Source: Siphonodentalium dalli
Lineage: Eukaryota > Mollusca > Scaphopoda > Gadilida > Siphonodentaliidae
Direction: 5' to 3'
Assembly (NCBI GenBank): GCA_032622095.1
Contig: CP136061.1
Coordinates: forward strand, 66,963,127 to 67,027,126
DNA length: 64,000 bases
Shown here: positions 22,511 through 34,457 of the stretch, one piece after another
Numbering within the stretch: position 1 is the stretch's first letter
Layout of the letters: each line of letters begins with the position of its first letter
Program-made: the position numbers and the translations under genes
Notes under the pieces: generated by a model
Seen by the model: only the letters and a program-made list of their open reading frames with translations
What the model was told of the DNA's origin: nothing
Database searches by the model: none

Positions 22511-23714
22511 GGACACTCATTTGATAGTTAGTGGTTTTGGAAATTACATTATGATGGCATATATCATTACTGTTCGGCTATCAATTTATTCGATATGTGA
22601 AGATTTAGTGATAAATCATCAAACACACTTCAATTGTTGACTTCCAATCGCAATTTTGTCGCCGTCAGTTTTTAAACATTTTAAAACACTGAATTGACAA
22701 ATCGTCGGGCTATGACTTAATATTATCGGATTAGGATTGTACATTGTGTATGATGGCACAACTATAACCATATACGCCTACTGTTTTCATATAAATGAAA
22801 AATATATCATGTTACTATACTTCCGTTTGCCATTTTGCCCGCCATTTTGGATTTTTCAGTTAAATTTTGCATTAACTGACAGGCATAATTATGCCATGGC
22901 AACAAGAATAATGCGTTTCTGATGCATTTTTCTGTCACATTTACAACATTGCAGTGAGCGGGTATATACCCCCGAAAAATGATCTAGGCTATCTTGACTA
23001 CCATAATACATTTTACATATATATGCACGGACATCTTTCAAAGTCTAAATAGTTTGAGCAAACGTCATAACGAACAAAACAAATATGAATTAAATGTAAT
23101 CCCGAGGGACCTTGTTCCCGGACTAAAAATCCAATTTTGACCATGTTTTCTTTTTGCATTTGTTTACCTAAATATAATGACTTTCCGTCAATCAAACAAA
23201 TCAAAATTTAGGATAAGTTATTTTGCGGTCATATTTAGCAGTCAGGAAACTCAACTCGGCGTTTGTTGTCGGCAGATTTGTTGACTAACAAGATTCCAAT
23301 TTCACCATTTTGTTTTTACATATTCTTGTCTTTTGACAAAAAAAAAACAATATTATCACAAAATCCATAAATAGTACTTAATTCAAAGAGCTATCGAAAA
23401 TGTTCCCCAAGGCGTTTCTCATGTCGAAAACAGCTTATTACCTATTTGTTCTGGGATCACTTCAAAATGGAGTCTAAACAACGACTAGAAGATATCGTGG
23501 CCTCCGTTTCGGAGCGAGTGTCAAGTTAGTCGGTTTTAGATGTATAGGGGGTGACATGGTGTCAATGTCAACGCTATAGTTGATCAAATTCCGACATACA
23601 TACCAAATTTAAACAATACCATTGTTGAAATAAAAAAATATCATCTGGGTTAGCGTATACATAGAACACTTATATGTAATATAATATATGAATTCCAAGA
23701 TGTCCTGTTAAGAT
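22511..23714. other. No feature recognised
   Basis: AT-rich sequence with no recognisable coding or repeat structure. Confidence 0.4.
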
Positions 23715-24095
23715 TCAGACCTGTGATATTATATTGTTTGTTCTAAGTGTTAATTCTCCTAATATTTCTGACACATAGAACAAGGTGGCCATTCTAACGA
23801 ATTTTAGTTCAATGGTGTCATTTGAACTATTCATAGTGTAATTAAGTTCCAGTATGTCCTAAGTGCCTAAATATACACCCTACCTGCAGTATTCTTAAAA
23901 AAACAGGATTACATTCAATTTATGAATTGTGATGCTTATTTATTCTATTAAAGGAATGATTTTCCAATCGAACAGTGTTAGAAGTATAGCCATAGTCTTA
24001 ATAGTTGACCCGCATCGGAGATTCAAACTTTAAAAATCGATTATCTCAAAAACATAAAAAGTGCACTTAGGACCACCTGGAAATCAGGTCGCGAT
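23715..24095 (+). repeat. Interspersed repeat family C, copy 1
   Basis: This stretch is almost identical to 27557-27937, starting GACCTGTGATATTATATTG and ending CCTGGAAATCAGGTCGCGA. Internal landmarks include ACACATAGAACAAGGTGGCC and AATCGATTATCTCAAAAAC. Confidence 0.8.
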
Positions 24096-25143
24096 ATTTT
24101 ATAAACAGGTTTTGGTATGACGGGCATGATGTGTCAAATGTGTATACTAGATCGAACCAGGTTAAGTATGATTTTCGTAAGAGAATCGAAGAACGATGAC
24201 GGGTTTTTTTTTATACATATTAGGGAATATTTGGACGGGGCATGACTATAGGAGTGTTATTATATATAAATTAGGGGTGTTGTCACGCTGGGAGGACAAC
24301 TATATAGGGGAGGGGTCGATCGGGATAGGGTAGCGATGGTGTATGCGAGCTTGGCCCTCTACCCGAATTGTTTGAGCCATCTCTCAGGTCAGACAAACAA
24401 AGAGCCAACAAGTTGCTGGAAATATGTTTGACGAAGTAAGATGTTCTGAATCTAATCCCAAACATCCAATGCATTTCTACTCATTTTGTGATTTCATGTG
24501 AAACACTCCGGTAGGGTGATCAAATAGAAATTTAGAATAATCTGCTCAAAGTAGTTATTTTTACGAATAGAAATCCAAATTTGCAACACACACCGTCAGT
24601 ATTATATATTTATTAAATGCAATGAGTATCGATGGCGAAATCATTTGCGAAAGTTTATCGGCGATTGTTGCGTCCCGAATCGAGATGTAAATATTTACAT
24701 TTGAGCGTAGTTCAGACGGTGTTTTCTATGGAGTTGTATGGTCGATTTCTTTGAGGTTCTGGGCGATGTTAGTAGAATGCTACAGTCTCCCAGTTGGTAT
24801 AGCACCTGAGTGCTAATTTATCAGTTTCACGCACCCGAACAAGTCCATAATATGTCTTTAAGTTGTAATTTTCTCAACTGTCAACAGATATGACGCGTGG
24901 CTATTCCGCCCGTACTCGTATTGCCTTCAGCAGAATCGTCCACCATGAACTCTTAATCTGCCACATATTCGTATTTGTACCCCTGAGAGTAGGGTCATAA
25001 AATATACAATGCCTGCTTTTTTTTATACAATTAGAACAAAGTCTGTTTGGATGAGTGTTTCGATTGTGGTTGTAGAAATCCATTAACAAAATTGAGCACC
25101 CACAATGTGATTTTTGATATTGATGATTCTAATGAATCAATAA
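24096..25143. other. No feature recognised
   Basis: No coding segment with splice context and no repeat partner were seen. Confidence 0.4.
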
Positions 25144-25338
25144 TTCCATCCTATGTTCAGTGACCGGAATCCATCCTATCTTCAGTGACCGCAATCCATT
25201 GTATGTTCAGTGACCGCAATCCATTGTATGTTCAGTGACCGCAATCCATTGTATGTTCAGTGACCGCAATCCATTGTATGTTCAGTGACCGGAATCCATC
25301 ATATGTTCAGTGACCGGAATCCATTGTATGGTCAGTGA
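25144..25338. repeat. 25-bp tandem repeat, about 8 copies
   Basis: The unit is TGACCGCAATCCATTGTATG plus TTCAG. The four central copies are identical; the edge copies differ at a few positions. Confidence 0.95.
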
Positions 25339-25592
25339 TCCATGTTTATTTATTTTATGATGCGGCTACTTTAATCTGTTTAATTATAGTGTTCACTACA
25401 AAGGGTGGTACCAATGCTATGATCGAAAATGCATTCAGTTCTGAAAAAGTAGATAATAAGTGTGACTCCGAACAGATAAAAAAACAAACATAGTCCATGG
25501 ACCAGGACCACACAAATCGAAAATCCATCTCAAATTAGGGACAAAGTTTCAGATTTGTTTCTTAAAAATATTAAGCCCACTGATCAATTTAA

Positions 25593-26044
25593 AGGTGCTC
25601 AATCCGATCAGAGGGTCCCCAAGATACATAATCCGAATTAACGCTCCTAAATTACTATTTCTTTGGCATCGGGGGAAATATTTGATTCGAGTCGAGGAAC
25701 CTACACATCAATGCTAAGAGTGATCAGATATTGATTTTTTAAGTTTGCTATTTCTATTGTTTGTGGCCCAGAATCACGCCGTCAAAAGGATGGTCTCGTT
25801 CAAAATTGCAGATGAAGATGGGTAACTCTAAAATCAAGTGGTTATTATTATCCGCAATTTGTCCGTTTGACCACGTGTTTCTGGGCCAATTGTTAGTACA
25901 CATCTCGAGAATAACAAACTTCAAAAATCAAAATCTGATCACTCTGAGCTTTGATGAGTGGGTTCCTCAACTCGAATCAAATAGCTTTTACCCCCGAAGT
26001 CAAAGAAATAGTAATTTAGGGGCGTCTGATCGGATTGAGTACCT
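25593..26044. mobile_element. TTAA-flanked inverted-repeat MITE, copy 1
   Basis: The ends are AGGTGCTCAATCCGATCAG and the complement of AGGTACTCAATCCGATCAG, and the inverted match continues for roughly 150 bp in each arm (CTAAATTACTATTTCTTTG, TATTTGATTCGAGT, AGTGATCAGAT). TTAA flanks both ends (25589-25592, 26045-26048). TTAA targeting is the piggyBac pattern, but the end sequence alone does not prove the superfamily. It is non-autonomous. Confidence 0.8.
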
Positions 26045-26240
26045 TTAAGTTATGACAGACATTTTTTAAATGAAGCTTTCTGGAAAAAAATTATGACTTT
26101 GAAGATGGGTACCGACCAGTTCTGCGTAAACCCGACTCGAATAGCGACACAATACTTGGTCTGTAGAGAATGCCCGTGTCTCCTGTTACCAAATAGCTCT
26201 GTGTCGATATAAATAACATCTCATGCGACACATTCAGTAC

Positions 26241-26324
26241 AAGAAAACCATCGTCAGAAATGGTAACGCCACCAAGATCATATTATTAGCCATAAATATA
26301 AATTATAATATAATTATAATATAA
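26241..26324 (+). repeat. 84-bp sequence shared with 42534-42617
   Basis: The two copies differ at one visible position (CCATCGTCAG against CCATAGTCAG). Both run through GGTAACGCCACCAAGATCAT into the same AT-rich end (ATAATATAATTATAATATAA). Confidence 0.85.
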
Positions 26325-26436
26325 ACTAGCTTTCAAATTTCATGTGGGAAATTTTGATACTTCCATATATCAAGTTTTCCCGTTTCTCGTGTTATACATT
26401 ACATTGTTCAATTAAGCTGTCTCGCTTTTTATTACA

Positions 26437-26780
26437 CTAGCTGGTGGGTACCGACTTCGTCCAGGCTGTTTCCCATCTCCTTTCCGGCGAAAGGCGAGAT
26501 TTGACCTTGAATTGACTATTTTGAAAGTCAAGGTCAGGTCAGGGTCATGATTTGACCCGTCCAAAGCACTCCCCGGAGAAAAGTACCCATAGGTATCAAA
26601 TTTCGTCAAAATCCGTCCGTTTTACCCGATTTGACCTTGAATTGACCATTTTTAAGGTCAAGGTCAGGTCAGGGTCACGATTTGACCCGTCCAAATTTAT
26701 TTTCGTCCGCCCGTTGGCATACGATGCCAAAAATAGGTTAGTGATGCAGCACTCAAATACAGCTATTTACGTTTAAAAGC
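26437..26780 (-). mobile_element. Helitron-like 3' end, copy 3
   Basis: On the minus strand the element ends GGACGAAGTCGG...CCAGCTAG followed by T, a hairpin plus CTAG end like the other copies. Internally it carries two units of TTTGACCTTGAATTGACC with GGTCAAGGTCAGGTCAGGG and GATTTGACCCGTCCAAA, the same unit as at 60530-60895. The 5' limit is unclear. Confidence 0.5.
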
Positions 26781-27556
26781 CACGCCACGGCTAAACCGTG
26801 CGCTCGAGAGCAATTGAAAGAGACGCGAAATAGATGCGCCTGGATGCCATTCATAGGATGCACCGGTCGACAATGTTTAATATCGATATTTCATTTGCAC
26901 TAAATCAGTCCCCCCTTGTGTTTCAGTGGAATTTTCCAAAAGTCTGAACCCACCCCCACGCTATCTCTCCGTTGACCGGGTTACTTTGAGAGTACATTAG
27001 TCGCAAATTATTATTAATATCACTGTAAAAAGATTACCTGCGGTTGCCACAATCATGTCAACCACTTGCCCGTGGTTTAACGGCGGTATGGTATAACCGG
27101 TGTCATTAACGCCCTACAACCTTGTTAAAGGGGACGATTAATTAGAGCATAGCTGTTGTACGTTACTAAAAGTTTGTGATTGATTCAGTGATAATGTGTG
27201 TCCCAGAATTGGATCCGTATCTCCGAGATTATCCGTCATTCCATTAATATATCACAACAATATCACAGCGTCACCGGCGTTTCGATCAAAAGAATAGCAG
27301 ACTCCGTAACTGGGCGATATGTCATGGCGACATGGTTCACAAATCAAGCTTCGATGAACATTGAAGAATATGATCCATCGTCCTTTGTATAGGTACTTGT
27401 ACGTTGTAGCCAACAACGTCCGCAATCATTTTTCACATGGCCACCTTACACCCAGTCCAGCTTTTCGTGAGCACCATGCACGGTGCTAACTATACACAAA
27501 ACAATATTTTAATTAATAATTTGTTTACGGTTTAATCAACATTCGAAGTTGGTCAC
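26781..27556. other. No feature recognised
   Basis: No feature could be assigned. Confidence 0.4.
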
Positions 27557-27937
27557 TGACCTGTGATATTATATTGTTTGTTCTAAATGCTAATTCTCCT
27601 AATATTTCTGACACATAGAACAAGGTGGCCATTCTAACGAATTTTAGTTCAATGGTGTCATTTGAACTATTCATAGTGTAATTAAGTTCCAGTATGTCCT
27701 AAGTGCCAAAATATGCACCCTACCTGCAGTATTCTTTAAAAAAAACAGGATTACATTTATTTATGAATTGTGATGCTTATTTATTCTATTAAAGGGATGA
27801 TTTTCCAATCGAACAGTGTTAGAAGTATAGCCATAGTCTTAATAGTTGACCTGCATCGGAGATTCAAACTTTAAAAATCGATTATCTCAAAAACATAAAA
27901 AGTGCACTTATGACAACCTGGAAATCAGGTCGCGAAG
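27557..27937 (+). repeat. Interspersed repeat family C, copy 2
   Basis: Direct repeat of 23715-24095 with few differences. It ends in CCTGGAAATCAGGTCGCGA. Confidence 0.8.
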
Positions 27938-28500
27938 TTGTGGTCGATGAATAAAATTGACTGTTCTGTCTTATTTACGTTAAATTCTAACATTTCTGAT
28001 GCACATTGGTTAAGTGTTACTAATGTAACCACTGATATTGCCAGAAATATTGGATGTTTCTGGTAATGTCAAAGATGTTTTTTTTTATCTGTCTTAAGCG
28101 TCACACTATTGTGTTTTAGACAAAATAACTCAAGATGGCTTCCAAAATAGTAAGAAATTTAGTAAAAAAAGTTGATTTTTTTTACATATATCCCGAACAT
28201 TATTCTCTGTTCCCAAGAGTTAGAAATTGCAACTCACTTGGTTATTAAACATGCTAGTTAATCCACTGACTACTACATGTTTCATCCTCGTTGTCCTTGT
28301 ATCTTCTGAGGCATGACAAATTCATTTTAAATGATGTACTGCATTGTGGAATTTTGTTAAAAATGTGTTTTGGGACTCATCCCATATTTTTGAACGGAAA
28401 TGGGCACAACGTCTGAACGGAACTGAGTGAAACCATATTATGTGGCTGCTCTTGGCCATTAGCATACAAGTCAACTTAATATATGATGTATGTCAAAAAG
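27938..28500. repeat. Diverged family D-like sequence
   Basis: AAGATGGCTTCCAAAATAGT, a T-rich stretch and CATATATCCCGAACATTAT near 28130-28205 echo the family D copy at 18995-19050 (CAAGATGGCGTCAAAATGG). The rest is unassigned. Confidence 0.35.
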
Positions 28501-29470
28501 GCAGCCAGGGGGTGAATGTGTGGTCATAGATGAGGTGAATAATTATACAGGGAGTAATTGTATGGGTATGAATGGTGCGAAGGAGTGGCTATATGGTGAT
28601 GGGGTGTTGTGTCTATGGTGAGGGGTGACTGTATGGTCATGTGTGAGGTGAACAGACAAGGATTGTTTGTATGGCTATTGAAGATATGAGTATAATGGTA
28701 GTAGCTGCATGTTAATTTGGGTGATGTTTGTGTATATAGAGTGACTGTATGGTCATATGTTGGATATACGTGCGTTATATATATATGTGTGTGTGTACAT
28801 GGAATGACTGTACGGTCACGATTGTTGAAGAGTATATGCATACGTAGTATAGCTGGATGGTCAGCGGCGGCTTGTGGGTGTATATGAAGTGCCCTTGTGG
28901 TCATGGTTGTATATGTGATGTGTATGCATCTCTATCGTGGCTGTATTGGCATTGGTTGATGTATAGGTATACAGAGAGTAGATGTCTGGTCATGTATGTG
29001 GTGTGCGAGTATACATCGATTGGCTGAATTGTCACGGGCGAGGTATATATGCAAATCTGGTGTGTACGAATGGTCGTGCAGGGTATTGGTATATTGGTAT
29101 ATCCATTGGTGAGGTGTATATGTATACCTGGATTGACTCTATGGTCATGAGTGGGTGTATATGTATATCTTGAGTCGGTATATGGTCATCTGTGTGAAGA
29201 AAAGGTATACAGGGAGTGACTGTATGGCCAATGTAAGGTGGTGAGTATTGCTTAATCTAGAAGGTCTGTATGGTCAACGATGGGGTGTCGATGTATACCT
29301 GGAGTGATTATATAATAGGCATTGGTGGGAAGTGTATGTACATTGTATGTATTTATTGGCCATATGGTCATGGGTATTGTCAATATGTATACACGGAGTG
29401 AGCGTATGGCCAATGGTGAGGTGAATTGGTAATCAAGACGAGGTCGTGACTGTATGACCACGAAACATGT
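28500..29470 (+). repeat. Degenerate tandem array with GTGACTGTATGGTCAT units
   Basis: Units built around GGAGTGACTGTATGGTCATG and GAGGTGTATATGTATAC recur at roughly 60-75 bp across about 1 kb. Unit length varies. Open frames here follow the repeat. The segment 28776-28886 reappears inverted at 29690-29800. Confidence 0.7.
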
Positions 29471-29689
29471 TTATTAACCAAGTGAATCACAATGTGCTAC
29501 CTTTACAGAAGAGCAGAGAATAATGTCCGGGATATATTTGAAAATATCAAGTTTTCTACCAAATTTTTTGGACATTTTGCAAACCAGTTTGAGTATTTTT
29601 TTTTCTAAAAACACACACATCAGTGTGATGCATTTAAAACGGATCAAAACGATAAACACCATAGATATTTCCATTTCACTTGAAAAAAT

Positions 29690-29870
29690 TGTCCACAAGC
29701 CGCCGCTGACCATCCAGCTATACTACGTATGCATATACTCTTCAACAATCGTGACCGTACAGTCATTCCATGTACACATATATATATATATATATTACAC
29801 ATAAGCATACAACCACATACATATTCATACACTCACAGTCCCACACATGATCATACAGCCATCATATGTA
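29690..29870 (-). repeat. Inverted portion of the GTATGGTCAT array
   Basis: GCCGCCGCTGACCATCCAGC, then ATACTACGTATGCATATACT, CTTCAACAATCGTGACCGTA and CAGTCATTCCATGTACAC, is the exact reverse complement of 28788-28880 as far as read. A TA run separates it from further inverted units (ACTCACAGTCCCACACATGA). Confidence 0.85.
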
Positions 29871-29959
29871 TACATATGGACCCAAACCTGAACAGTGTGT
29901 ACTAGTAAAACTTATCCAAGATGCATCATAAATGTTAGTATTCAATGTAGATATATGAC

Positions 29960-30575
29960 AGAACACAACTTTGTGCAATATTTACCATTTTCCATATTTT
30001 GGCAGCCATTTTGACAGCCATTTTTAGCCAAAGTGACTATTTTGGTTCCATTGAGTTGAAATATTCATTAATAATGGTATGGCTCACTTACTTTGCACAG
30101 TTCTGTTCATTTCTTGTTGAAATATGAGTAGAATCCAAATGATGATTTTTTGGTGAAATTTCATACTGCGTCCTGTAAAATCAAATTATTGAGGTATCGG
30201 AAGGGGCTGGCACCCCAAGAATGGATTTCATTACACCAGTGATCGGTTAAGGTGAACATTACAAAATAAAGTCACATTTCCAAACCAGTTACATACAGAA
30301 GAAGCTGGTCTAGAAGATATTAGTGAAAAAACGTCAAATTTTCCACTTAAGGCTGCCATTTTTATGGTCATCTTGAAACGAGGACAATTTCGCCCTAGAA
30401 ATGTGCCGTTATATCTCGCATAGTCATACTTACTGTATATGCCTAATTTACATCGCAGATTCCATGGTAAGATTAATTGTGAAATTTAATTAATTATATC
30501 ATCACGAAACGCTCTTTAAATTCGGAAAACACTTAAGAGGGGTGAAAGTGAAATTTCAGCGTGGCTCCAAATCTA
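29960..30575 (-). repeat. Interspersed repeat family D, copy 2
   Basis: Reverse-complement partner of 18790-19412 (GAAACGCTCTTTAA, CATGGTAAGATTAATTG, TGGTTCCATTGAGTTGAAAT). The two copies bracket 18.8-30.6 kb in opposite orientation. Confidence 0.7.
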
Positions 30576-30889
30576 ATATCAATTAGTATGTGAATATGTA
30601 CATGTGCAAAATGTTCAAGCTTTAGTCACGAAGTGAGCAATTCTTTTACTAATCTACTCCACTAATTATTGAAAATGGTGTTGATTCGTGAGTATGACAT
30701 TTGTGAGACCTATATACTGATGATAGCCACATGGCAGTTTGCAGAGGCAGACTGGGCCAAAAAACCGGCCCGGGGAATGAATATAATACCGGCCCATCTG
30801 CCAAAGGCAGTTGCAGAGGTGCAGAGCGCCGAGTGGGGGGAGGGTCTCTGTTCGGTGGTGTCCACCTTGGAAAATTCCAACTGCACCCC

Positions 30890-31340
30890 CTTTTGAATCA
30901 GAATCAGACCAAATACATGTTTTTGCATAATTCCATTTGCACCCCTCCCCCTTTAATCAGAATCAGACCAAATACATGTTTTTGCATAATTACATTTGCA
31001 CACCCCTTGCTCCTCAGTGCTCTGGCCTAATATCCTATATATTCCTAAACCATGGTTCTATATATTCCCGGTATGAGACCATTCAGATATTTTTACCTGA
31101 AAAATTGCATAAATTCTAACATCTGGCGGTCTAACTCCAGACAAATGCACACGGCTATGGACAAGAGACCAGGACACACCGGGCTATTCGGCCCGGGTTG
31201 AGAAAATTTTGAAAACTATACAAGAAAATCGCTAATCCTAGCATCTAGACTGGCCTCAACTGAAGCGCCCTATTGTGTTGGAAATTTCAATTGGGGGAGG
31301 ATCCGGGAGGGGTGAGTGAGATTTTTTTTGGGATTTACAG
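30890..31340. repeat. Internal fragment of the TAA-flanked (Harbinger-like) repeat family
   Basis: ACAAGAAAATCGCTAA...CATCTAGACTGGCCTCAA at 31220-31260 matches 52585-52620, and CCTAATAT...ACCATGGTTC matches near 52520. CAGAATCAGACCAAATACATG with TTTTTGCATAATT occurs twice (about 30898 and 30956). Its terminal repeats are missing. Confidence 0.5.
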
Positions 31341-31493
31341 CTGGGAGTTACCGTTAAAATCTCGAGATTAACGGGGTCTTTACATAGTGTTATATGATGC
31401 TGACATGTTCATTTAATGACCAAATTACGATTAGCCAATTAGGCTGGTTAAACAACACATGAGGCGGCCCACGTCAGGCCTCCGGCCCATCGG

Positions 31494-31641
31494 GAATTTC
31501 CCCGGTCTCCCGATCGGCCAGTCAGCCTCTGAATTTCCCCGGTCTCCCGATCGGCCAGTCGGCCTCTGAATTTCCCCGGTCTCCCGATCGGCCAGTCAGC
31601 CTCTGAATTTCCCCGGTCTCCCGATCGGACAGTCAGCCTCT
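31494..31641. repeat. 37-bp tandem repeat, four copies
   Basis: The unit GAATTTCCCCGGTCTCCCGA plus TCGGCCAGTCAGCCTCT starts at 31494, 31531, 31568 and 31605, almost without change. Confidence 0.97.
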
Positions 31642-31739
31642 GGCAGTTTGCGCTCCAAAATATACACCTAATTATATTCACTTTTGAATTTAATTTCCCG
31701 GAATCGAAATAGGTCGTTAAATACCAGAAATATACTTAA

Positions 31740-32319
31740 AGGGATACTGTACCCAAAATGTTGTTGTTGGTTTCTATAGTCTGCGAGTCGGAGAATAAGG
31801 TAACACTTTTTCCATTATTTGAAAGTCTGTTGAGTACGAAGTAGTGTTACGGATGGCAAATTTACCGGAATGCAAAAATACAAATTGTCGTTGTCGAGTA
31901 ATTTTTGTACAGTTTTCAACCAAATGTATCAAATAAAAGTTATATTATATGCATACTAGTCCCATATACTCATTTAAGTTATTGTATCGTCACTAGTGAG
32001 TGAGTGGCTTGAGTTTTCTCCCCGTATCATCATAATGTTTTAAACGATCGTGTGTGCGATCGGTTTACCAATCCAGTATCCCTCAATTAATTTGATTACG
32101 TTTTGTACACGGAAATTCGTAATTTAATTGACGCCATTTTATGGCTCCAGTCATAAATTCAATTTATATCAAATTATTAACTTTGATTTTAAGATAGCCT
32201 ATTAACCTGAGCGTTTACAGAATACATCTTCGACTCAAATTACTTATGTTTCTATATATTATCGATATTAGATCGTTGTTATCACCGGAAATTTATTGAA
32301 AATGGCGTACAGTACCCCT
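31740..32319. mobile_element. TTAA-flanked inverted-repeat MITE, second family
   Basis: The ends are AGGGATACTGTACCC and the complement of AGGGGTACTGTACGC. TTAA is at 31736-31739 and 32320-32323. It is about 580 bp with no transposase. Unlike 25593-26044, the inverted match is confined to the ends. Confidence 0.8.
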
Positions 32320-32492
32320 TTAAGCATTATATGTCGCAGAAAGGCGGATTGAAGTCATAACAAATACAACTTCGAACATAATTTAATGTACAGCCGGGCC
32401 CCGCACAGAAAACTGTGTCATTTGCATTCATTGCAATTCTGGAATCGGAAACGGAATGTTCGGAATATGCAGAGTAACGCTTGAAAAAATAC

Positions 32493-32554
32493 AGTATTCC
32501 CAATTCTCTCATAATAAAAAACACACTCGTTGCAAACGAGCCGCACCGTTACCG
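32493..32554 (-). repeat. Split direct repeat B2
   Basis: 62 bp identical to 33123-33184, from AGTATTCCCAATTCTC to CCGCACCGTTACCG (+ strand). It forms the presumed 3' end of the element. Confidence 0.9.
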
Positions 32555-32907
32555 GACTGGCGTTTATTGTAAACATGAAAACTGCATACCAGTGGGCACA
32601 TGTCACATTTACATGGAGTACAATTTTACCATCTACCTGGTCTGCGACGACGGTCAGGAAAACCCTCCTTTTATTTAGGAGGAAACCTGTTTTCCGAAAC
32701 CCAATCAAAGCCGCAGCTCAAATGTTCGGAAATTCATCTGTACAAATAATATCCTATGCTATATGAGTATAAATACATATTGTTATGACTTTACATGCAA
32801 AATCAATAGCCGTGCAACTTTCTTATATTGCATGTTATAAGCATAGTCTACTCTTTTACACATATGTCTCTGCATTGAATTTTTAATGAACTATCTTCAA
32901 TGTAATT

Positions 32908-33123
32908 ATAAGTTTGAGATCTAAATCCGGCGAAGGTTAAGACTAGAATGATACTACACTATCACTGTGTTATTGACCACCACTCATAACACAGCTCAGA
33001 ATACACTCACATTGGCCACTGCCTTAACGCTTATCGCTCATGTCTAATTGTTCACTACTAATTATGACCCGCACTGTGAATACAAACTTTTTTCGCTAAT
33101 CAAGCAAACGCGGAAAAGTACTA
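32908..33123 (-). repeat. Split direct repeat A2
   Basis: 216 bp, matching 35046-35268 except for one substitution and a missing 7-bp CTTATCG duplication. It directly abuts B1. Confidence 0.95.
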
Positions 33124-33184
33124 GTATTCCCAATTCTCTCATAATAAAAAACACACTCGTTGCAAACGAGCCGCACCGTTACCG
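33123..33184 (-). repeat. Split direct repeat B1
   Basis: 62 bp identical to B2. The B1/A2 junction is what would form if the element ends were joined in a circle. Confidence 0.9.
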
Positions 33185-33358
33185 AGCTAGAAATTTACAA
33201 AGACGACGGCTATCGAAAATGCATCGATCCATTCCACAGAATGGTTAGATAATATCGTATTCTGATATCAAACAATCATAACTGTAGTAAGTTGTACATC
33301 AATCACAATGTATATAACAATTGTTACAAACAAACATATATATATATATATTACGATC

Positions 33359-34255
33359 CTAAGCCGTGGCCCCTCCGGCCCTGAGACTATGAAGTCCCAG
33401 ATTCAAACCACTGCTGACCAAACGTAGCTTGGTGATCAATCTGTCACGAACTGTAGTATAACTCAGTTTCTTATTGATCGCTCTAAATTTAAAGAATCCT
33501 TTACAATAAAAACCTGATGTAAACAAATAATCATCTTTATCTAATTCATTCGCAAACTTTAAATATTTAATGTACATGTTGTAAGGACATGCCTTGCTGT
33601 TACCTTTAGAAATGAGAATACTGTCACCTTGCCTGTATCTATCTGTTTTGCTACCACGAATATTAAGTTTCAAAAAATCATCATGAATTTCAACATCACT
33701 CTTCTTTAGAGAAGATACTTCATCAAATCTTTAAAATCCACTAAATGAAAATAACAGCATTGCCAAATCACGTGTGTTAAAGAAATCATTTGAATTTTCA
33801 AATTTATCACACAATTGAATAAGCATTTCTACTGTAACCGGATCTTTCCGCTGTACAGGCTTGTAACAATTTCTTTTGGCTGACTGGACTAAATTTGTTA
33901 CATAACCGTTATCAGTTGGATTAGCAAGATTATTTATTTCATGTGCCCACTGAATAGAATACTTAGCAGATACAACAGTATTATATGAAGCACCGTTTTT
34001 TAACAGATGAGTTATGTACAGAGCAATGTGGATAGGCATTGCTGGTAGTGAGTCATAGTTCTTCTCACCGGCAAACTTTTCCCATCGCTTGAATCCAGCG
34101 AAATAAGTCTTTGTCGTAGCGTCACTCTTTGCTCCAATAAGAAAACTTCCCATCGAGCTGATCAAGGAATTTTCCGCATCCGTACAATCACGTGCACTAT
34201 CCGACTCACATTTTATTCGAATACCAGACTCAATGTTCAGACCTGCAAGAAACAT
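33359..34255 (-). pseudogene. Tyrosine recombinase (broken)
   Basis: One frame runs from 34255 to 33359 with a single TAA at 33731-33729. Residues 36-130 form the helical core-binding domain (TKTYFAGFKRWEKFAGEK, MPIHIALYITHL, SAKYSIQWAHEI). The catalytic domain has the first arginine just after the stop (FSGF-stop-RFDEV, where most relatives have Leu), the lysine in SKTDRYRQGD, and the second catalytic box HSLR in LGLHSLRAGG. The frame then ends within four residues of that box, so the tyrosine nucleophile region is missing. A TTTCTTGCAG acceptor-like sequence sits near the start, so an intron may join it to the upstream ORF. Inactive as it stands. Confidence 0.85.
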
Positions 34256-34457
34256 ATAAAATAGTTCAAACTGTACACAGCTATTTATTTATTGAATCTT
34301 ATTCTCAATGCTAACATTTTGAAAGGCAGTTCCCTCTTTCCAAATACACCGTTATTCCCTCTACCTGCCATAACCACGTTTTTACAATAAACATGGTGGT
34401 CCTTCACAAAATATTTGAAATTCCCATCTCTGTTTACTAATAGAGGCCGACTTCCAC

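Noticed and set aside
25144-25338. CRISPR-like array
   Set aside because: The 25-bp units are tandem with no spacers, and the sequence is from an animal.
31448-31681. RGNSEADWPIGRPGK-type repetitive protein
   Set aside because: It is the reverse frame of the 37-bp minisatellite.
32418-32766. Cysteine-bearing frame GVYCKHENCIPVG as a host exon
   Set aside because: It starts inside repeat B2, a second frame is equally open and no splice sites fit. It is kept only as an observation.
33188-33246. Plus-strand frame EIYKDDGYRKCIDPFHRMVR as an exon
   Set aside because: Short, lies just inside the recombinase element next to repeat B1, and no acceptor precedes it.
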